Positions 9,630-21,178 are shown, numbered from the stretch's first letter. The stretch: 64,000 nt of DNA from Pseudoalteromonas rubra (GCF_005887115.1 NZ_PNCJ01000056.1:1-64000), one strand, 5' to 3'. Notes: generated by a model from the sequence alone, not told the origin. Numbers and translations are program-made.

Positions 9630-10124
9630 TTATTCAGCAACAAACGCTTTTTCGATCACAACGTCTTCCAGTGGAACGTCCTGATGGAAGCCAGCAGATC
9701 CCGTTGCAACACCTTTGATCTTGTTAACGATGTCCATGCCTTCGGCCACTTCACCGAATACACAGTAACCCCAGCCTTGTGCGGTTTCACTGCTGAAGTT
9801 CAAAAAGTCGTTATCGTTCACATTGATAAAGAATTGCGCCGTGGCAGAATGAGGATCTGGCGTGCGTGCCATCGCCAGCGTGCCTGTTTTATTCGCAACG
9901 CCATTGTTGGCTTCGTTTTTAACCGGCGCACCCACTTCTTTTTGGTCCATGCCCGGCTCAAAGCCGCCGCCCTGAACCATAAAGCCGTCGATTACACGGT
10001 GGAAGATAGTGCCGTTATAAAAACCAGATTCAACGTACTTTAAAAAGTTCTCAACCGTTGCCGGCGCTTTGTCAGCAAACAGGTTAATTTTGATGTCGCC
10101 AAAGTTTGTTTGTAAAACAACCAT
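9630..10124 (-). CDS. ppiB: Peptidyl-prolyl cis-trans isomerase B (cyclophilin)
   Basis: This is a cytoplasmic cyclophilin that speeds cis-trans isomerisation of X-Pro bonds. Its 164 residues match E. coli PpiB in length. Active-site blocks are visible: [32 protein letters not shown] and [13 protein letters not shown]. The ATG at 10124 ([13 protein letters not shown]) is chosen because AAGGA lies 7 bp upstream and PpiB proteins begin there; an in-frame ATG 27 bp earlier has no good ribosome site. There is no signal peptide, so it is not the periplasmic PpiA type. It is divergent from cysS, the conserved arrangement. Confidence 0.95.
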   Translation of the reverse strand: MVVLQTNFGDIKINLFADKAPATVENFLKYVESGFYNGTIFHRVIDGFMVQGGGFEPGMDQKEVGAPVKNEANNGVANKTGTLAMARTPDPHSATAQFFINVNDNDFLNFSSETAQGWGYCVFGEVAEGMDIVNKIKGVATGSAGFHQDVPLEDVVIEKAFVAE

Positions 10125-10330
10125 AACAGGTCCTTGATTTACATATTTCATATTAGGAGCCTATTTTATAGCACAAATTCATAACTACAAAGTCCCTCAG
10201 GGGGTGAGCGGCTAAATTGTCAACTAACTGTTACTTTTTCATTCTATTTGGACGGGATTTTCTATAGAGCCTAAGCGGTGCAAGTGATATGATTGCCAAG
10301 AATTTGGATAAATTTTAGGAATAAAGCTAC

Positions 10331-11710
10331 ATGTTGCAGATCTACAACACACTAACACGTCAAAAGACTGAGTTTAAACCGCTTGTGGAAGGCAAAGTAG
10401 ACATGTACGTGTGTGGTATTACTATTTATGACTTCTGCCATGTAGGCCACGCCCGTACTTATGTCTCTTTCGATGTGATGAACCGTTACCTGCGCCATTT
10501 AGGCTATCAGGTTACTTATGTACGTAATATTACTGACGTAGATGACAAAATTATTAAGCGTGCTGCCGAGAATAACGAAGAGATCGATGCGCTGACAGTA
10601 CGTATGACCAAAGCCATGCACGAGGATTTCGAGGCACTGAACATCCTGCCTGCTGATATTGAGCCGACTGTAACCGGTCATATGGACGAAATCATCGTGA
10701 TGATTGAACGTCTGATCGAAAAAGGCCATGCCTATGTGGCAAAAAATGGCGATGTATTATTTGATGTGTCGACTTTTGAAGCATATGGTCAACTGTCTCA
10801 GCAGGACCTGGATATGCTTCAGGCAGGCGCGCGCGTTGAAGTGGCTGAAGGCAAAGATGATCCGCTCGACTTTGTGCTGTGGAAAAAAGCCAAAGCCGGC
10901 GAGCCTAGCTGGACATCACCTTGGGGTGAAGGTCGTCCTGGCTGGCACATTGAATGTAGTGCGATGAGCTCTAAGCATTTGGGTGAGTTTTTTGATATTC
11001 ACGGTGGTGGGTCTGATTTGCAGTTCCCGCACCATGAAAATGAAATTGCCCAGTCATGCTGTGCCAACAATGGTCGTTACGTCAACACCTGGATCCACAC
11101 CGGTATGGTACAGGTTAATAAGGAGAAGATGTCTAAATCTTTGGGCAACTTCTTTACAGTACGCGAAGTACTTAAAGCCTACGATCGCGAAACCGTACGT
11201 TATTTCCTGATCAACGGTCATTACCGTAGTCAGCTAAACTACTCACAGGAAAACCTGGAGCAGGCACGTTCGTCACTAGAGCGTATTTACACGGCTCTGC
11301 GTGGTGTTGAACTGGTTGAGACTGAACTGGCGGGCAACTCATTTGTGGCACGTTTTGAAGCGGCTATGAACGATGACTTCAATACCCCGGAAGCACTACC
11401 TGTGATTTTTGAACTGGCCAAAGAAGTGAACCTGCTGAAAGACTCAGATGCTAAAGCGGCGGGCGAACATGCCTTTATTCTTGTGAAGCTGGCAGAAGTC
11501 TTGGGTATTGCCCAGCAAGATCCGGAAGCCTTTTTACACGGTGACCAGGACGAAGACGAAGTGGCAAAAATTGAAGCCCTGATCGAGCAGCGTAAGACCG
11601 CCCGTGAGAATAAAGACTGGGCTGCAGCCGATGCTGCCCGTGACGCCCTGACTGCCATGGGCGTGGTACTGGAAGACAGCGCCGGTAAAACCACCTGGCG
11701 TAAAGCTTAA
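10331..11710 (+). CDS. cysS: Cysteinyl-tRNA synthetase
   Basis: CysS charges tRNA-Cys with cysteine. The 459-residue class I synthetase has the [11 protein letters not shown] form of the HIGH motif (about residues 36-46) and KMSKSLGN (about 265-272). The zinc ligands are present: Cys28 in [10 protein letters not shown], the Cys in WHIECSAMS and the HHENE block. The C-terminal helical DALR-type domain ends in TTWRKA. It stands alone, divergent from ppiB, with AGGA upstream of its ATG and a strong terminator downstream. Confidence 0.97.
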   Translation: MLQIYNTLTRQKTEFKPLVEGKVDMYVCGITIYDFCHVGHARTYVSFDVMNRYLRHLGYQVTYVRNITDVDDKIIKRAAENNEEIDALTVRMTKAMHEDFEALNILPADIEPTVTGHMDEIIVMIERLIEKGHAYVAKNGDVLFDVSTFEAYGQLSQQDLDMLQAGARVEVAEGKDDPLDFVLWKKAKAGEPSWTSPWGEGRPGWHIECSAMSSKHLGEFFDIHGGGSDLQFPHHENEIAQSCCANNGRYVNTWIHTGMVQVNKEKMSKSLGNFFTVREVLKAYDRETVRYFLINGHYRSQLNYSQENLEQARSSLERIYTALRGVELVETELAGNSFVARFEAAMNDDFNTPEALPVIFELAKEVNLLKDSDAKAAGEHAFILVKLAEVLGIAQQDPEAFLHGDQDEDEVAKIEALIEQRKTARENKDWAAADAARDALTAMGVVLEDSAGKTTWRKA

Positions 11711-11737
11711 CCTCTATTCGCGCTTAACTGCGCAGTC

Positions 11738-11772
11738 AAAAAAGGCATATGCATTTTGCATATGCCTTTTTG
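11738..11772 (+). terminator. Rho-independent terminator after cysS
   Basis: A long stem, AAAAGGCATATGCA paired with TGCATATGCCTTTT across a TTT loop, is followed by a T-run. It lies 28 bp after the cysS stop. Confidence 0.93.
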
Positions 11773-11864
11773 TTTTTATCAGCCTTATATCCACTAAGCC
11801 AAGTTCTGCGTACTTAAAACGCGCTTAGCAAAGACAAACCGAACACTTTGCAAAACAAGTTAAA

Positions 11865-12140
11865 ATGAACTCATTAAAAATCTCAGATGCCAGAACTGAA
11901 GGGGGCAAAAGGCTTCGGACTTTATTCCATACAATAAATGTCGGTGTCGTCTCCTATGTCTTTATTATTTTGAGTAGTAAAATTGCGATAGCATTTGGGG
12001 TTGATCCAAATGGGCCAATAAAAGAATACTCCGGTGATTTAATGTTGGCTGTGTTTGGATGTGCCTTAGTCTTGTTCATCCCACTATACACGTTATCCTT
12101 TAAAATTCTGCTTTGGATTTTTCAGTGTTTAAGGATATAG
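11865..12140 (+). CDS. Small two-helix membrane protein of unknown function
   Basis: The 91-residue protein is not recognised. It has a short charged N-terminus (about 1-25) and two hydrophobic stretches (about residues 26-47 and 60-88) separated by a polar loop (GVDPNGPIKEYSGD). The pattern suggests a small inner-membrane protein with both ends in the cytoplasm. The ATG lacks a clear ribosome site. The surrounding DNA is more AT-rich than the neighbouring housekeeping genes, as in the two genes that follow. It could be a chance ORF, but the hydrophobic pattern argues for a real gene. Confidence 0.5.
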   Translation: MNSLKISDARTEGGKRLRTLFHTINVGVVSYVFIILSSKIAIAFGVDPNGPIKEYSGDLMLAVFGCALVLFIPLYTLSFKILLWIFQCLRI

Positions 12141-12379
12141 GCAGCTAGCTTGCCTGTGTGCCTGTTACGGTGACTTTGCTTGGTATTATTGTATCTGCTC
12201 AATATGGTTGTCTCAGGTATTGTCCTTTGGTAATTAAGTCACATCATTTTCGTGCCTTTTTATTGATATTCCTGTTATACCTAATAATAAAGGCTTGAAC
12301 TTAAATATTAAAATACTCATAATCACCTCCAGCTTATTTGCTTTAAGGCACCTATTAAGTATCCAAGGAGGATCAATTT

Positions 12380-12814
12380 ATGAAAAAAGCTATCTTACCA
12401 CTTTGCCTGGCTGCGGCTGCTGTTTCAGGCTCCACTTTCGCTGCTACCGGTCAGTCTGTTATTGAACGGGGTGGTTACACTATCTACTTTAGTACAGGGT
12501 ATGCGAGCATGGGGTACAGAGACCTAAAAATCCCCAGAAGTGGAACCAAAATTACCAAAGTTTCCTGGAATTATCATGACTATACAAATGGCTATGATAA
12601 TCAGAAAGTTGAGCTATGTTACCGACGCCAGTACTCGAACTATGATTTTAAATGCATGGATATTTCTAGCAGTAACAGCGGGTCAGTTGATTACTTCGAT
12701 GGTTTAGAAGCCAGAGGCGAGTTAGTACTGACCTATACGCTGGAAGGCGGCAGCTACCATGCTTATTGGGATTATGATGTAAAGAATACAATCACCATCG
12801 ATTACACTTATTAA
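12380..12814 (+). CDS. Small secreted beta-rich protein, weakly FlhE-like
   Basis: The 144-residue protein begins with a clear Sec signal peptide (MKKAILPLCLAAAAVSGSTF, cleavage after about residue 21) and has AAGGAGG 9 bp before the ATG. The mature part is rich in Tyr, Gly and beta-branched residues. It contains VELCYRR, a second Cys in FKCMD, a LVLTYTLEGG strand and the ending NTITIDYTY. The order W-Y / vxLC / C / G / y-xLxG / N-x-I-x-(V/I)-x-Y resembles flagellar FlhE proteins, but no flagellar gene is near. This is pattern inference; 'periplasmic or secreted protein of unknown function' is the safe name. It may be co-transcribed with the next gene. Confidence 0.6.
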   Translation: MKKAILPLCLAAAAVSGSTFAATGQSVIERGGYTIYFSTGYASMGYRDLKIPRSGTKITKVSWNYHDYTNGYDNQKVELCYRRQYSNYDFKCMDISSSNSGSVDYFDGLEARGELVLTYTLEGGSYHAYWDYDVKNTITIDYTY

Positions 12815-12834
12815 TCACACTACGGAGGTCAAGG

Positions 12835-13608
12835 ATGCTGAATATCAACCCGTCGAAACAAGACTCACCCGCAACGGCACTCCCGGCAACGGGCAAATCG
12901 GCGCAGGCAAAAGTACCAGATGCACACCCTTCAGGATCTGCTGTTAACCAGGCCTCCACTTCAACACTCAGTACCGATGCCCATGATATTCAGGGCTTAA
13001 TGTCTTACACAGTGCAGAGCCTTCAAGAGGCAGTACCACCTAAATATATTGCTTATGAGCAAAGGCTTGATATTGTGCGTCAGTCACTCAACAGTGCTAT
13101 GACGCAGCAGTATCCGGAATTAGTGGTCAATGAAAAAACTCTGGAAGAAATGACTTTAGATGTTGCAGCATCTCTTAAAATTAACCCTCTCCCTGAGGGC
13201 AATGTCAACGCAGCGTTTGGTGATATGATGTCGTTTCTCGACGAGCGGGATAAGCAAGAGCTGGGCAATGCCTATATGAGCATGGATCTCACTCCCCAGT
13301 CATTAAAAGAGCTAAATTCATTGGCATTTGACCTTGCGCACCAGAGACAAGTGCAAGCCAAACAACGCAACGGTACAATATACGCTGTATACGATCCAAT
13401 AAAAGCACAGCAAAGCGAAGCCTCCGATGCTGGCGCTTTACAACAGATATTAAATGAGTCAGATAAGCCGATCACCGGTCCGGTGGTTAGTGAAAGAGAG
13501 CAGAGGCTGGCGCAGTTACATGACTCACTAGGCAGGCTTGATAATCAGTTTATTAATAACCTGCTGGCACAGCTGCTGGACGATTCCCATTTATACGACA
13601 AAGCATGA
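12835..13608 (+). CDS. Uncharacterised 257-residue protein
   Basis: No family was recognised. It starts 20 bp after the upstream stop, with a good ribosome site (GGAGG then GGATG), suggesting an operon with the secreted beta-rich protein. The first 50 residues are low-complexity (Ala, Pro, Ser, Thr, Gln) and look disordered. The remainder is mostly alpha-helical and polar, with many Gln and Leu and repeated charged stretches. There is no signal peptide or membrane segment, so it is likely cytoplasmic unless exported by a specialised route. The C-terminus (REQRLAQLHDSLGRLDNQ) could form a coiled coil. Confidence 0.6.
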   Translation: MLNINPSKQDSPATALPATGKSAQAKVPDAHPSGSAVNQASTSTLSTDAHDIQGLMSYTVQSLQEAVPPKYIAYEQRLDIVRQSLNSAMTQQYPELVVNEKTLEEMTLDVAASLKINPLPEGNVNAAFGDMMSFLDERDKQELGNAYMSMDLTPQSLKELNSLAFDLAHQRQVQAKQRNGTIYAVYDPIKAQQSEASDAGALQQILNESDKPITGPVVSEREQRLAQLHDSLGRLDNQFINNLLAQLLDDSHLYDKA

Positions 13609-13996
13609 GATTTAACTAAAACCATAAGTTAACGTCTAACGAGACAGTGCTTCTGGGCTGTTTTAGTATGAAAAAAGGGATTGCTCGTTCAAAGCCAAAA
13701 AACCAGGAACGAGCCGTATCGATTAGCACTATCTTGGGGTATAAGTTGATAAAGCTTTTAAAGTCATGGCGATGGAAGAGATAGTCACTGCCTGCCATGA
13801 TTAGTGTATCGTCCGGCTGTGCGACTTCTTTAGTAAAAAATTTGAAAAAATGTCAGATTGATGACAAACCAATCAATAAGGGGTTGTTTTGAGTGGTTTG
13901 TTTTGTCTTGTGTGGCTGTTTTAGGTAGTTAAAGCACTAAAAACGCGGCTTTGCTAGTTTGGAAAGCTGCCAGTTGATACTGGCAGCCTGCGTATA
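13609..13996. other. Intergenic region between convergent genes, inverted repeat
   Basis: This 388-bp gap has no supported gene. An 8-bp inverted repeat (GCTCGTTC at 13683-13690, GAACGAGC at 13707-13714) could fold into a hairpin with a 16-base loop, without a T-run. A 60-codon minus-strand ORF at 13616-13798 has no ribosome site or recognisable features. The segment 13830-13930 is T-rich. Confidence 0.4.
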
Positions 13997-16393
13997 TTAC
14001 TGAATAATCAGGGTGCCGACAGGGGAAGCATCTGACTGATTGCCAGCCAGGTCGACGGCGATAACCTGATAGCTGACTTCCCCTTTGGGTGGCCAGGGGT
14101 CGTCAAAACGCGCCTCATTACTCAGGGTATAGGGCTGACCGTTACGCATAATCTTGTAAAAACGAATGCCCTGATTATCCGCACTGGGCTGCCACTGCAA
14201 TGTTGCGCCATAAGCGCCATCCGACTGCACACTGAACTGAGCGGGTGTCGTAGGTGGCTCGCTGTCACCGGCTTTGGTATTCAGATTTGCCTCTGCCATC
14301 ACTGTGCCCGTGTCGCGGTGTACAGCCCGAACCTGATACTGGTAGGCCTGATTAAGCGGGAGCCAGTGATCTTCGTAACTGTTGGTGGTGGTATGCCAGA
14401 TCAGTTGCGCATCGCGATAGACCTGAAACTTCACCGGTATCTCGGCAACATCATTGAATTGCCAGCTCAGACCAACGCCATTGCTGTCAAACAAGGCTGA
14501 CGAGCTTAGGTTCAACATCGCGGCCTGAGGTGAGCCCTCACCTGCGGGTAAGCTGTCTGTGTTATCGCCACTTTGTACGCTTTGCTCGCACCCAGTCCAC
14601 CAGCAGGGCGTCTGCTCAATAAAGCTTAGCACTGCATCGTATTTATGCGCCTGCCCACGGGTCTGTGTCTGATATTCCTTAAGCGGAAATGCGCCCCAGC
14701 TGTCCCAGCGGCCGATGCTTTCAAATACTACATACAAACCTGCACCGGAGTTTCGCCAGTCATTCAGGTGACTGGTAAAGGCTGTAGCCATGCGCGGATC
14801 GCGATTGGCGCTCAGGAATAATGCCTCGCTGATGGTATCGCGGCCATCGCGAATATCCCCGGCATAGGTGAGGTGCTGGCCACCCTCATAGGCAGCCAGC
14901 ATCAGGCCATCTTGCTGGGCCAGTGCCAGGTTGCCCTGAATATTGTCTCTGGCCTGTGCCAGCGCGCCATGCTCAGGCGCCTGCCACCAGGGGGGCTCAT
15001 CGGGGTTATAGGTCAGGCCATACAGTACGCCCGAGTCCATTTCCTCAAACAGCTTGTTGAGACCTTCTGCCCCTTCAGTGGCCCAGTCCTGTAAAATGGG
15101 CAGATATTTCTGATCGGCAAAGTATCCGCCAAAGTAACTGCCCACCGCCAGCACATCCATGTTATCAGCACAGCGTTGACCGACACCTGCTGCGTGAATC
15201 GGGCAGTTCAGTGCCTGCTCGCTTATCCAGGGCACCCCGGTCTGGCCGCCCATCACGCATTGTATTCGCTCTGCTTCATCTGCAAATTCTGCTTTGATGA
15301 TCTCGCACATCTGCGAGCTTCGCAGTCCGTAGTAGTTCATGCGATATTCAATATCGTGGTAACTGGTGTCGGGCCACAAAGCTTTACCTTGCTCTTCCAG
15401 ATACAGGCCATCGAAAATATACGGCCAGGCGTTATTCCACAACTCGTTACCAAACTCCACGTAAATTGCAGAATCCCCGTCACTTTGCGTTTTCAGCAGT
15501 CGCGCAAACTGGCGGATATAATCATCATCTATCCGAACCGGGAGCGTGTACCAAGGCTCGGCACCCAGCTTGTTACTCATGGCAATGGCCACTTCATAGG
15601 GGCTGCCGCCATTGAGGGCCCAGCTGGCGTAATAGTACTGGTTCCTCTGCGTCCAGTGCTGAACGGGGTTGTCTATGGTGCTCAGCAGCTGCATAAAACG
15701 CAAAGTACGGAACTGGCGCATATCATCCAAAAAGAGTGGATGGAATATCCGTTCCTGATAGCTGTGCTCGAACGAGACAAACTGCTCAGGGCTGGCACAG
15801 CCCGCCGCGCTGGCGGCATAATCAGTAGCGGCGTCACTGCAACTGCCGCCCGGGGCTATGATACGGATATTGCGCAGATGGTTGCCGGTATTGTTTGGGT
15901 CGGTGGCATGGATCTGCAAATGGAAGAAACTGTTTGCAGCCATGCGTACCACGTCGCGTCCGGGCGTGGCGCTGATAAGTTCCGGGCCGGAGTAATAGAG
16001 CTCACCTTCACCCTCGTACAAGATCACAAACTCGCCGACCGGATGGTGCGGGTTATCGTGATAAATAATGGTGGTGACATAGTGAAAAGGTGAGTCGGGT
16101 GAATCCGCAGGCAAAGACCGCGGCCAGCCATGCTCGTCCAAGTCCAGTAGTGCCTGATCGCCGGTGTTAAATTCCCACGTATGAGCATTGCTGGTTGCCC
16201 ACAGCTGGCCACTGCCGTTAGAAGCATGCTTCATCACATCCAGTGTGGTCCACTGACTTGACCAGTAATTAATACCGGTGAGATTAATCCCCACGCCTGA
16301 GTTGGCGTTGTCGCTGCTTGCAGCCAGCAGAGGAAGTGATAAACCGAGCGCCATCGCACCGGCACAGAGGGTTGCATAAAGAGGTATTTTCAT
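13997..16393 (-). CDS. Secreted glycoside-hydrolase-like protein with C-terminal fibronectin type III domains
   Basis: The product is about 798 residues from the ATG at 16393 (MKIPLYATLCAGAMALGLSL), which gives a typical Sec signal peptide; in-frame ATGs at 16429 and 16405 would add 12 or 4 residues. The N-terminal GINLTGINYWSSQW block, then LDLDEHGWPRSLP and GEFVILYEGEGELYYSG, matches a family often labelled 'cellulose-binding protein'. YVEFGNELWNNAWPY (Glu about 317) and LAAYEGGQHL (Glu about 503) look like the acid/base and nucleophile glutamates of clan GH-A hydrolases. From about residue 625 come two fibronectin type III-like domains, the second ending the protein. The substrate is unknown; a polysaccharide is likely. 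It is a single gene. Confidence 0.7.
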   Translation of the reverse strand: MKIPLYATLCAGAMALGLSLPLLAASSDNANSGVGINLTGINYWSSQWTTLDVMKHASNGSGQLWATSNAHTWEFNTGDQALLDLDEHGWPRSLPADSPDSPFHYVTTIIYHDNPHHPVGEFVILYEGEGELYYSGPELISATPGRDVVRMAANSFFHLQIHATDPNNTGNHLRNIRIIAPGGSCSDAATDYAASAAGCASPEQFVSFEHSYQERIFHPLFLDDMRQFRTLRFMQLLSTIDNPVQHWTQRNQYYYASWALNGGSPYEVAIAMSNKLGAEPWYTLPVRIDDDYIRQFARLLKTQSDGDSAIYVEFGNELWNNAWPYIFDGLYLEEQGKALWPDTSYHDIEYRMNYYGLRSSQMCEIIKAEFADEAERIQCVMGGQTGVPWISEQALNCPIHAAGVGQRCADNMDVLAVGSYFGGYFADQKYLPILQDWATEGAEGLNKLFEEMDSGVLYGLTYNPDEPPWWQAPEHGALAQARDNIQGNLALAQQDGLMLAAYEGGQHLTYAGDIRDGRDTISEALFLSANRDPRMATAFTSHLNDWRNSGAGLYVVFESIGRWDSWGAFPLKEYQTQTRGQAHKYDAVLSFIEQTPCWWTGCEQSVQSGDNTDSLPAGEGSPQAAMLNLSSSALFDSNGVGLSWQFNDVAEIPVKFQVYRDAQLIWHTTTNSYEDHWLPLNQAYQYQVRAVHRDTGTVMAEANLNTKAGDSEPPTTPAQFSVQSDGAYGATLQWQPSADNQGIRFYKIMRNGQPYTLSNEARFDDPWPPKGEVSYQVIAVDLAGNQSDASPVGTLIIQ

Positions 16394-16703
16394 AAGCTTG
16401 ACCATTCCAATTGACCAAAGAGACGTCATCCATTTTTTCGCAGTGATGTGTGTTTGTTTATTCAGTTTGTTGCTGGGTACGACACATCATTCTGCTTCCT
16501 TGCTAAGGGCTATTCCCTGAAAGAACTCGCCAAAAGCACCGAATTAAGTTAGCAGTGATAGGAAAAAAAGAGGATACGAAAAAGGCATGGTTTGGGTGGT
16601 TTTTGTGCTTAAAGCAATAAAGCAATGTGTTTGTTTTTTCGCTTTTTGCTCGATGTCACAAAGCATATCTGTATGTAAAGATAAACGAAATCCACTAATG
16701 GCA
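16394..16703. other. Intergenic region between speB and the glycoside-hydrolase-like gene
   Basis: About 310 bp with no supported gene. It must hold the promoter of the minus-strand hydrolase gene. The stretch is AT-rich with runs of A and T. No operator-like palindrome was found. Confidence 0.4.
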
Positions 16704-16731
16704 AAATATAAAAGCGCCCGCAGGCGCTTTA
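16704..16731 (-). terminator. Rho-independent terminator after speB
   Basis: The stem AAAGCGCC (16711-16718) pairs with GGCGCTTT (16723-16730) around a 4-base loop. On the minus strand it begins 3 bp past the speB stop and is followed by TATATTTT. Confidence 0.8.
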
Positions 16732-16733
16732 AA

Positions 16734-17654
16734 TTATTTGTGGCGAATGGCCCACAAATGGAGCAATTCGTAGGCGATGGTGGCTGCGGCGATAGACGTC
16801 AGCTCGCTCTGATCGTATGAGGGCGAGACTTCCACCACATCCATACCAACGATATTAATCCCTTGTAGTGCACGCAGGATCTTCAGTACTTTGTCGCTGC
16901 TCAGGCCACCACATACCGGGGTGCCGGTGCCAGGTGCAAAGGCCGGGTCCAGGCAGTCGATATCAAAGGTCAGATAGACTGGCAGGTCACCGACTCTGGC
17001 CTTGATCTGCTCAGCAATGGTCTGGGCATCCATATCATTGGCCTGCATCGCATCGACCACGGCAAAGCCATGATTACTTTGCTCGAACTCAGTACGGATC
17101 CCCAGTTGAATGGAGTGCTCCGGACAGATCAGCCCTTCTCTGGGGGCATGAAAAAACATCGTGCCATGGTCATATCGTGAGCCCTGACTGTAGGTATCGG
17201 TATGGGCATCAAAATGCACCAAGGCCATTTTGCCATGTATCTTCTGATGCGCCCGTAACAAGGGCAGGGTGACGAAGTGGTCGCCGCCCAGTCCGAGTAA
17301 GGCTTTACCCTGATGGAGGATCTGCTCTGCCGCCAATTCCAGCTGCGCGGTAAAGTATTCCGGATCCCCCACCGGATAAGTAAAGTCGCCGGCATCGTGC
17401 AGGCTAATTTTGTCCCACAAAGCAAACTGCCATGGATAGCGTTTACCTTCCCAGGCTAAGTGAACCGAGGCACGACGGATCGCATCCGGCCCCAGACGGG
17501 CACCGGGACGACCTGAGGTGGCCAAGTCAAATGGCAACCCCAATACCACGACGTCGGACTCAATATGGGCGATATCTCGCACCATGGGCTGACGTAAAAA
17601 CGTCATGCCGTTTGAGTATAACGAGTGGTCGCAATGGTCGAACAACTGCTTCAC
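16734..17654 (-). CDS. speB: Agmatinase
   Basis: SpeB hydrolyses agmatine to putrescine and urea with a binuclear manganese centre. The 306 residues equal the E. coli length. Metal-binding motifs are complete: GGDHF (first His), VHFDAHTDTY (Asp, His, Asp) and FDIDCLDPAFAPGTGTP (Asp, Asp). It begins immediately after the speA stop (stop at 17655-17657, ATG from 17654), so the two are translationally coupled. Together they form the arginine decarboxylase route to putrescine. Confidence 0.96.
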   Translation of the reverse strand: MKQLFDHCDHSLYSNGMTFLRQPMVRDIAHIESDVVVLGLPFDLATSGRPGARLGPDAIRRASVHLAWEGKRYPWQFALWDKISLHDAGDFTYPVGDPEYFTAQLELAAEQILHQGKALLGLGGDHFVTLPLLRAHQKIHGKMALVHFDAHTDTYSQGSRYDHGTMFFHAPREGLICPEHSIQLGIRTEFEQSNHGFAVVDAMQANDMDAQTIAEQIKARVGDLPVYLTFDIDCLDPAFAPGTGTPVCGGLSSDKVLKILRALQGINIVGMDVVEVSPSYDQSELTSIAAATIAYELLHLWAIRHK

Positions 17655-19568
<1,914 letters not shown>

Positions 19569-19728
19569 TAACGTTCCTTAACGGGTAAAAAATTAATTTA
19601 AATGAGGTTAGGTTATGGGGCGCATTAAACGAGCAATCGACAGTGGTGTCTAACAAGAAATTTTGCTCTTAACGAGTGAGCTTTTTACTGATGGAAGCAG
19701 GGCCTGGTTGAGGCCCCAAAACAGGCTA

Positions 19729-21051
19729 TCAGGACAACACGGTCCAGTTTACAGCCATGGCCATAGCGGCGGCATCGCTGTTAATCAGGTTATCGGTATA
19801 GATGATGTTAGGGTAGGCCTGTGGCGTGATTGCCGGATAGAGCAGGTAGGCCAGATTTTGATTGGCTTCATCTGCCAGCGCCTTGATACTGGAGGTTACC
19901 CCCAGCGCACAAGTCGTGGCCTGAGTGGCATCTTGAGTCAGCGTCCAGGATAGTAAAAAATAGTCCTCAGGTGCATGTTGCTGCATTTTGTCTAGTTGAT
20001 TGTCTGTCATGGCTGCAACGGTGTTTTTGTCTGCATAACTGTTGTACACAGGTAAACTGCTGGCCGGGAAGAACCCTTTGCCTGCATGTGCGCCGAGTTC
20101 CACATTACTGTCGCCTACAAGCAGTAATACGGCAGCACTGCCTGAAATAAACTGATTGAGTGTCAGTTGGGTCAGGTCGCTGTTGGCATCTGCCACGTAG
20201 AGATGACTCAGACCCGACAGGGCGTCAAACAGGCCATCCCATTCAGTTTGAGTGAATGGGCGATAATGTGCGTTACCCACATCTGTATTTAAAGCATGTG
20301 AGAGGTTCAGGATCACCAGCTCGTTGTTGTGGGCAACAAACGCGTTGATGTCCGAGACAACCGAAGCAATAGACTGACCATTGGCGCCTTGCCAGGAACC
20401 AATCTGGCTAATCTCACTATAGTGCCCTGTGTAGTAGTCTCCATCACTTATCACCGGACGTATATCAAAATAGCGAGCTCCCAGAATTAGTTGGCCCTGA
20501 AGGTTGGCACTCTGCGTCAGTGTATTGCAGCTATGGGCAAATGCAGTGCCTGAGGTATACACGCTCATCCCCGAATCATGAGAGCCGCTAATGCACACGT
20601 CGCGCAGTTTTTTATCGCCAAGCAAGGCCAGATTCTGGCTCATCCAGTCTGCGCTTTGCAGGTTGGAACCCGTGTAGTCGCCGTAACGCCCGGCAAGGAT
20701 AAAGCTCACTATGCCGTTGTGCTGCCAACCCAGCCTGAGCGTCGACCCCGCGGGGTTGCCACTGGAGACCAGATTATCGAACACCACCTGAAGCTCAAAG
20801 CCCTTCTTCGCCCTGGCCTGAATCTGAAAACACGAGTGATGGCCATCGTTGATGGTATAATAGACTTCTGCTGCGTCATCTTGCTGGTCATGAAAAATAC
20901 CCTGATCCCATTCTACATAGACCCTGGTACTGGTTTTGGCCGCAATGGTGTCGGGAAACTCCCAGGCATTCATCTGGTAAGCGTGTTGGCCCGTACGAGT
21001 CCAGTCCGAATCGGTACTATTGACGAGCGTAATGAATCCACCTTGCCCCAT
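19729..21051 (-). CDS. PI-PLC-like phosphodiesterase with an N-terminal beta domain
   Basis: The 440-residue protein starts at the ATG at 21051 (MGQGGFITLVNSTDSDW), with AAGGAG upstream. Residues 1-125 are beta-rich (WTRTGQHAYQMNAWEFPDTI; VYVEWDQG). Residues about 135-430 form a PLC-like TIM barrel. It has the catalytic pair His158 (CISGSHDSGM) and His210 (TGHYSEI), plus ARYFDIRPV with Arg193. Family members cleave phosphatidylinositol or related phosphodiesters. No signal peptide or lipobox is visible with this start, which is unusual for a bacterial PI-PLC. The substrate is not known. It diverges from the HExxH peptidase gene, 127 bp away. Confidence 0.72.
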   Translation of the reverse strand: MGQGGFITLVNSTDSDWTRTGQHAYQMNAWEFPDTIAAKTSTRVYVEWDQGIFHDQQDDAAEVYYTINDGHHSCFQIQARAKKGFELQVVFDNLVSSGNPAGSTLRLGWQHNGIVSFILAGRYGDYTGSNLQSADWMSQNLALLGDKKLRDVCISGSHDSGMSVYTSGTAFAHSCNTLTQSANLQGQLILGARYFDIRPVISDGDYYTGHYSEISQIGSWQGANGQSIASVVSDINAFVAHNNELVILNLSHALNTDVGNAHYRPFTQTEWDGLFDALSGLSHLYVADANSDLTQLTLNQFISGSAAVLLLVGDSNVELGAHAGKGFFPASSLPVYNSYADKNTVAAMTDNQLDKMQQHAPEDYFLLSWTLTQDATQATTCALGVTSSIKALADEANQNLAYLLYPAITPQAYPNIIYTDNLINSDAAAMAMAVNWTVLS

Positions 21052-21178
21052 AATTAGCTCCTTACACTGTTGGTTATGTTGCGAGAAAGTGTAGTGCTTC
21101 GCGCTCTGTTGACTATTACAGTGCATTACAACTGTGCCTGATATGATATGGTGGATTGAGAGATGCTCAGGAGGGGTC

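Noticed and set aside
13616-13798. 60-codon minus-strand ORF in an intergenic gap
   Set aside because: No ribosome site, no hydrophobic or domain pattern, and it sits over an inverted repeat.
15176-16093. A 305-codon open frame on the plus strand
   Set aside because: It lies wholly inside the minus-strand glycoside-hydrolase-like gene, which has a signal peptide and recognisable motifs. The plus-strand product has low-complexity composition and no family features.
20578-21057. 159-codon plus-strand ORF opposite the PI-PLC-like gene
   Set aside because: It is the complement of the coding sequence of the PI-PLC-like gene, which has a ribosome site and catalytic motifs.
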